From the NCBI GenBank assembly GCA_948467735.1, contig CAOKFN010000082.1, positions 1 through 8,669 of the forward strand: a stretch of 8,669 nucleotides of DNA, in the 5' to 3' direction. Position 1 is the first letter of the stretch. Each line of letters begins with the position of its first letter. This stretch comes from an uncultured bacterium (lineage in GTDB: Bacteria; Bacillota; Clostridia; Lachnospirales; Lachnospiraceae). The position numbers and the translations under genes were made by a program. Shown here piece after piece: positions 5,790-8,669 of the stretch. The notes under the pieces were generated by a model, which worked only from the letters and a program-made list of their open reading frames with translations, ran no database searches and was not told where the DNA came from.

Positions 5790-7952
5790 TTACCGAATTT
5801 CATCCAGATACAGCTGTACCCTGTTAGTGACAGCCCTGCTGACCTGCGCCGCGCTTTTGCTTTCGTTGAAATAGTCCCCGGCCTCATCTAAAATAATGTC
5901 AAGGATGGGCGCGGTACGGATGGGATAGGGCTTTGCTTCCTCTAATTCCTTTCTGTACTCCGCTATCTTTTCTTCCGTTAGGTCTTCCTCCGTATAAGTC
6001 TCCACATAAGTCGTCTTATCCTTATCCCCTGTCTCCGTAATATAGACCACCTTCTTTCCGTCAGCCACCCGTTCCCTCTGCCGTTCCAGCCATCGTTCAA
6101 AGGCCTCCCTGCTCACGGGAGTATCTTGATTCTGCGCCTCATCTCCAAGCAGAAAGCATAGGAATTCCCATGCCCCCTCTTTATTGGCGGAATTGGAGTT
6201 TAGCGCCATTGTCCATCTGGAATACACCGCCCCATGGCAGCCGTCGTCAAACATAACGCCGCATGTCACCTTTCCCTCCCTCTCCCGCTCCGCCGCGCTG
6301 TCGTACTTTATGGGCGTATAGAAAATTCTGCCCTCTATTATACTTGGAAGCTGTCCTTTCCTTCCGTCGTCGCCGTACCGCTTTGCCGCTTCCAGCATAT
6401 GGGCAAACAATTCACCGCTAAAATCACAACTTCCCCTTTCCCAGTCTATCATCCCCCACAGGGTCTCCGTGCCCGCCAGAAACATTTCCAGCACATCCCG
6501 CGAATTCCTTCCTGACAGATATACGGCATTCCCCTCCCATTTCAGCAGAGAATCCACCAATGTTTCCATATCCGGCTCCTCCCGTCCTCCCAGAATATCC
6601 TCATCTATTTTATAGCTGTGAATGATCATCTTTGGATTGATGCCGTATATATGACCGCCGTCCCGCCATGTGCTGAAAACCAGAGGGAAATAATCCTCTT
6701 CCCGAATGCCGCTTTTCTCCATATAGGGCTTTAAATCCTCCAAAACTCCCTTTTCCAATATCCCTGCAACATAATCCTGCATAAAGCCTGCCTGTATGAT
6801 GTCCGGCCCTTTTCCGGCCGCAAGCTGAATGCTGGTCAGTCTGGCGAAGTCCTCCGCATCGTTTCCCGCCCCGCAGTCCTCTATCACCACATGATAGCGG
6901 CTGCTCTGCTGATTAAATTTGGATGCCAGATCCAGAATCCAGCTGTCCGATTGAAAAATCCCGCGCACAACAATAGGTGTTTTTTCTACCTTAGCCATCC
7001 GAAGTCTTTCAAGAATCCCTCCTTCCCGGCTGACGGAATCCATCCAGAGAATTTCCACGCTTCCGTCCTCCAGCACCCGGAAATCCTGCATCGACATTCC
7101 GGCATGGTACATGACATAGGTGGTGCCTGTAAAAGACAGAATGCCGGATGCCGTTTTATCCGCCGGATTTAATTCCATAATTTCCTTGCCGCTTCGAAGA
7201 TCATTATTGAATACAGCCAGCGCTCCTCCTGCCGTCCCTAGATACTGGCTCCCGAAAACAGGACTTATCATCTGAACCTTATCCTCCTCCGAGAAACTTC
7301 CTGTGGCTGGGTCAAGCTCCGCCAGCGTTCTGGTCTGCTCCATATCATTCCGCAGGAGCAGCCAGCACCTGCCGTCGGACAGCTGGCAGAAATCTTCCAC
7401 GGATACGCCGATATCCAGTTCCTTTTCGTAGACAATTTCCCCCGAGGCGGAAATTTTCGCAAAAGCGGCTTCGATTTTATTTTCATCGGCAATGGGCCTT
7501 GAAGCATTGATGGAGTAATTAGCGCCATGCCAGCAGTAGAAATCGCCCTCCTGAGTAAGATGCCAGTTCCAGCCGGAAACGTTATTAAAAAGAATATAGG
7601 CGGCGGATACGCCCTGCAACAGAAGCTCGCGGCTTCCGTCCCCATGGTACAGATAAATGCCGGAAGCCTGAAACCACAGCTGTATCGCTTCCCCTGCATA
7701 AAACTGAGTACCCAGCAGGACAGCGCCGCCCTGCATGAACGCCTTTCCCGGATTCGTATACCCCATGCCCAGATAAAAGATATCCTCACCTTCCGAAACA
7801 ATATCATAATATTCCGTTCTCTCCGTAAGAGCGGTCAGGTCGCCCATGCCCGCCTGCACTCCCCGCCATGTCCCTTCTTCCCTTTCCCGGCCTGCGCAGC
7901 CGGCCAGCAGAAGGCCGCATAGAAACAGCATATACATATACATCCTTTTCAT
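5790..7952 (-). CDS. Lipoprotein: N-terminal propeller-like domain plus extracellular solute-binding domain (copy 2)
   Basis: The 720-residue product starts MKRMYMYMLFLCGLLLAGC, a lipoprotein signal with Cys19 as the anchor. AAAGGA lies 8 bases ahead of the ATG at 7952. Alternative ATGs at 7961 and 7979 do not fit: one abuts the ribosome site and the other puts extra residues before the signal. It is a paralogue of 2726-4906 throughout. The N-terminal half is the more diverged and carries insertions and deletions, but keeps motifs such as GDGSRELLLQG, LSDGRCWLL and VLEDGSVEILW. The solute-binding half keeps RLTSIQLAAGKGPDII, YMEKSGIREEDYFP, CGVMFDDGCHGAVYS, KEGAWEFLCFLLG and a DEIR end. Near the C-terminus it has an extra segment with TETGDKDKTTYVE. 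No transporter genes accompany it. It follows the small Cys-rich gene at 8111-8467 by 158 bases. Confidence 0.9.
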   Translation of the reverse strand: MKRMYMYMLFLCGLLLAGCAGREREEGTWRGVQAGMGDLTALTERTEYYDIVSEGEDIFYLGMGYTNPGKAFMQGGAVLLGTQFYAGEAIQLWFQASGIYLYHGDGSRELLLQGVSAAYILFNNVSGWNWHLTQEGDFYCWHGANYSINASRPIADENKIEAAFAKISASGEIVYEKELDIGVSVEDFCQLSDGRCWLLLRNDMEQTRTLAELDPATGSFSEEDKVQMISPVFGSQYLGTAGGALAVFNNDLRSGKEIMELNPADKTASGILSFTGTTYVMYHAGMSMQDFRVLEDGSVEILWMDSVSREGGILERLRMAKVEKTPIVVRGIFQSDSWILDLASKFNQQSSRYHVVIEDCGAGNDAEDFARLTSIQLAAGKGPDIIQAGFMQDYVAGILEKGVLEDLKPYMEKSGIREEDYFPLVFSTWRDGGHIYGINPKMIIHSYKIDEDILGGREEPDMETLVDSLLKWEGNAVYLSGRNSRDVLEMFLAGTETLWGMIDWERGSCDFSGELFAHMLEAAKRYGDDGRKGQLPSIIEGRIFYTPIKYDSAAEREREGKVTCGVMFDDGCHGAVYSRWTMALNSNSANKEGAWEFLCFLLGDEAQNQDTPVSREAFERWLERQRERVADGKKVVYITETGDKDKTTYVETYTEEDLTEEKIAEYRKELEEAKPYPIRTAPILDIILDEAGDYFNESKSAAQVSRAVTNRVQLYLDEIR

Positions 7953-7995
7953 GGAAGTCATCCTTTCCAGTATTTCCATCCTCGTTTTTATAATG

Positions 7996-8025
7996 AAAAA
8001 AGGAAGGACAAAGCCCTCCCCCTTT
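7996..8025 (-). terminator. Intercistronic hairpin, copy 2, ahead of lipoprotein copy 2
   Basis: In the minus-strand RNA a 13-base arm (8025-8013) pairs without interruption to 8009-7997 around a UUU loop. Several pairs are G-U, so the equivalent plus-strand structure would be badly mismatched. Six T residues end the structure (8001-7996), the form of an intrinsic terminator. It sits between the small gene stop (8111) and the lipoprotein start (7952), so it could end the small gene's transcript or act as an attenuator in the lipoprotein leader. Its left arm resembles those of the copies at 4951-4979 and 2059-2088. Confidence 0.68.
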
Positions 8026-8036
8026 CACCGCCTCCA

Positions 8037-8065
8037 ATAACAAAATTATTCACACAGTCTGTCAA
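8037..8065 (-). promoter_or_regulatory. Possible internal promoter of lipoprotein copy 2
   Basis: TTGACA (8060-8065) is followed after 17 bases by TGTTAT (8037-8042) on the minus strand. A start near 8030 would put the hairpin at 7996-8025 at the very beginning of the lipoprotein transcript. The -10 box is imperfect. The matching stretch in cassette 1 (CTGACA at 5023-5028) lacks a well-spaced -10, so this is tentative. Confidence 0.45.
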
Positions 8066-8110
8066 CCAAACACAATTTACTAAATCCAACTAAATATTTT
8101 TCATGGAACA

Positions 8111-8467
8111 TTAATTCAAAGGAACTTCCAATGTAATAGGACAACCGGATGTTTCGCAATGACGTTCCGAAATCATCTGCAGCCCCTCCCACCTTATTTC
8201 GCCCTCAGCTGACCATTGATGATGCTCAACCCATTGATACTGCAGCGCCGAATCGTCCCAATACTGATACCCACAGTCGGCACATATGTAGGACGGCCCA
8301 ACATCTCCATAATGTCCATCCTCCTCGAAATAATATGTCTTGACATCATAAAACGCATAACATTTTTCATGACTGCACCAAGCCGCCTGCACAGGAAACA
8401 TACTAAATGAAAGTACGCCCATTAATGCCATACCGCATAACACATATTTAATTCCTCTTTTAAGCAT
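8111..8467 (-). CDS. Small secreted Cys-rich protein (copy 2)
   Basis: The 118-residue product begins MLKRGIKYVLCGMALMGVLS, continues hydrophobic and ends its signal at PVQAA, with likely cleavage near residue 28. The mature part has six cysteines: CSHEKC at 31-36, CADCG at 62-66, and CETSGC at 104-109. Conserved surroundings include GHY at 51-53 and YQWVEHHQWS near 77-86. Against the paralogue at 5074-5433, the Cys pairs, GHY, LQY-WVE-H-W and C-TSGC are kept while the sequence between drifts and the fifth mature cysteine moves (Cys36 here, Cys96 there). This suggests constraint on the Cys/His frame. The start at 8467 has GGAAGGGG upstream. Metal binding or disulfide formation outside the cell is inferred; the family is not one I recognise. 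Confidence 0.86.
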   Translation of the reverse strand: MLKRGIKYVLCGMALMGVLSFSMFPVQAAWCSHEKCYAFYDVKTYYFEEDGHYGDVGPSYICADCGYQYWDDSALQYQWVEHHQWSAEGEIRWEGLQMISERHCETSGCPITLEVPLN

Positions 8468-8585
8468 AAAATATCCCCTTCCTTTCTGAACTGCTGAACT
8501 GCTGAACTGACTGATATCCCTTTTTATTATTGAAGTTTATGGAAGACAGCACATGCACTTACTATAACATACTGCCCTACTGCTT
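8468..8585 (-). promoter_or_regulatory. Conserved leader of the small Cys-rich gene, copy 2
   Basis: The leader, about 110 nt, shares blocks with 5434-5544 across about 8510-8576: GTAAGT, ATGTGCTGTCT, TTCAATAATAAAA and ATCAGT. The mini frame here is ATG at 8554 to TAA at 8537 (MCCLP), shorter than in copy 1 but again opening Met-Cys-Cys-Leu. The 8-base tandem repeat at 8486-8509 lies between the conserved block and the ribosome site. Confidence 0.5.
8486..8509. repeat. Three 8-bp tandem repeats in the leader
   Basis: CTGAACTG occurs three times in direct succession (8486-8493, 8494-8501, 8502-8509). The corresponding leader in cassette 1 has this motif only once (near 5467-5474). The difference fits slippage expansion and slightly changes the distance between the conserved leader block and the start codon. 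Confidence 0.85.
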
Positions 8586-8614
8586 AGTATAGTCGGCTCT
8601 CCACAGAAAGTCAA
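8586..8614 (-). promoter_or_regulatory. Strong promoter of cassette copy 2
   Basis: TTGACT (8609-8614) is separated by 17 bases from TATACT (8586-8591) on the minus strand. The predicted start is near 8579. It precedes the conserved leader and the small Cys-rich gene. The hexamers and spacing equal those of the kinase promoter at 1840-1868. The remaining bases to 8669 hold no feature I can support. Confidence 0.8.
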
Positions 8615-8669
8615 CACGGGTCTTTAACAGTTCCACAATAAGAAAAATGCCTACAGGCCGCATAAAGCC

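Noticed and set aside
5684..5887. 67-codon minus frame overlapping the end of lipoprotein copy 2
   Set aside because: It overlaps the conserved lipoprotein C-terminus in another frame, ends in the palindrome, and has no counterpart after copy 1.
7268..7807. 179-codon minus frame inside lipoprotein copy 2
   Set aside because: It lies in another frame of a strong gene, and its paralogue frame in copy 1 is only short (about 4687-4890).

Overview
All six credible genes lie on the minus strand, so the window is transcribed from right to left. Strong Shine-Dalgarno sequences, TTGACw/TATAmT-type promoters, Gram-positive lipoprotein signals, an FGGY sugar kinase of a type common in gut clostridia, and an Rpn-type GISQG-repeat tail together suggest a Clostridia genome, most likely Lachnospiraceae. 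This assignment is inferred from gene character; no marker gene is present.

Layout, in the direction of transcription. From the right edge, a strong promoter (8586-8614) and a conserved leader precede a small secreted Cys-rich protein (8111-8467). A hairpin and a 720-residue lipoprotein (5790-7952) follow. The same cassette then repeats: promoter (5545-5573), conserved leader, paralogous small Cys-rich protein (5074-5433), related hairpin, and paralogous 726-residue lipoprotein (2726-4906). Next comes a short gene with its own promoter, encoding an Rpn-nuclease-like tail with four 24-bp tandem repeats (2237-2611). The 505-base gap after it holds a third copy of the hairpin (2059-2088) and a frameshifted scrap of a third lipoprotein gene (about 1916-1991). 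It also holds the promoter of the last gene, an FGGY carbohydrate kinase (133-1731). The left 132 bases contain nested inverted repeats and no gene.

The main point of interest is the duplicated cassette: a small exported protein with CxxC and CxTSGC-type motifs, always followed by an unusual lipoprotein. The lipoprotein joins an N-terminal domain of about 300 residues, with propeller-like sequence character, to a C-terminal type 1 extracellular solute-binding domain. No ABC permease or ATPase gene lies between or beside the cassettes. Both copies keep a promoter of the same architecture, a leader of about 105-110 nt with long conserved blocks, and an intercistronic hairpin whose wobble pairs form only in the minus-strand RNA. 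The relic at 1916-1991 shows that the array once had, or still has elsewhere, further members. A 101-base tract that is nearly identical between otherwise diverged lipoproteins suggests ongoing recombination. The cassette looks like an expanding and contracting cell-surface family of unknown function. The sugar kinase has its own promoter and is probably unrelated to it.
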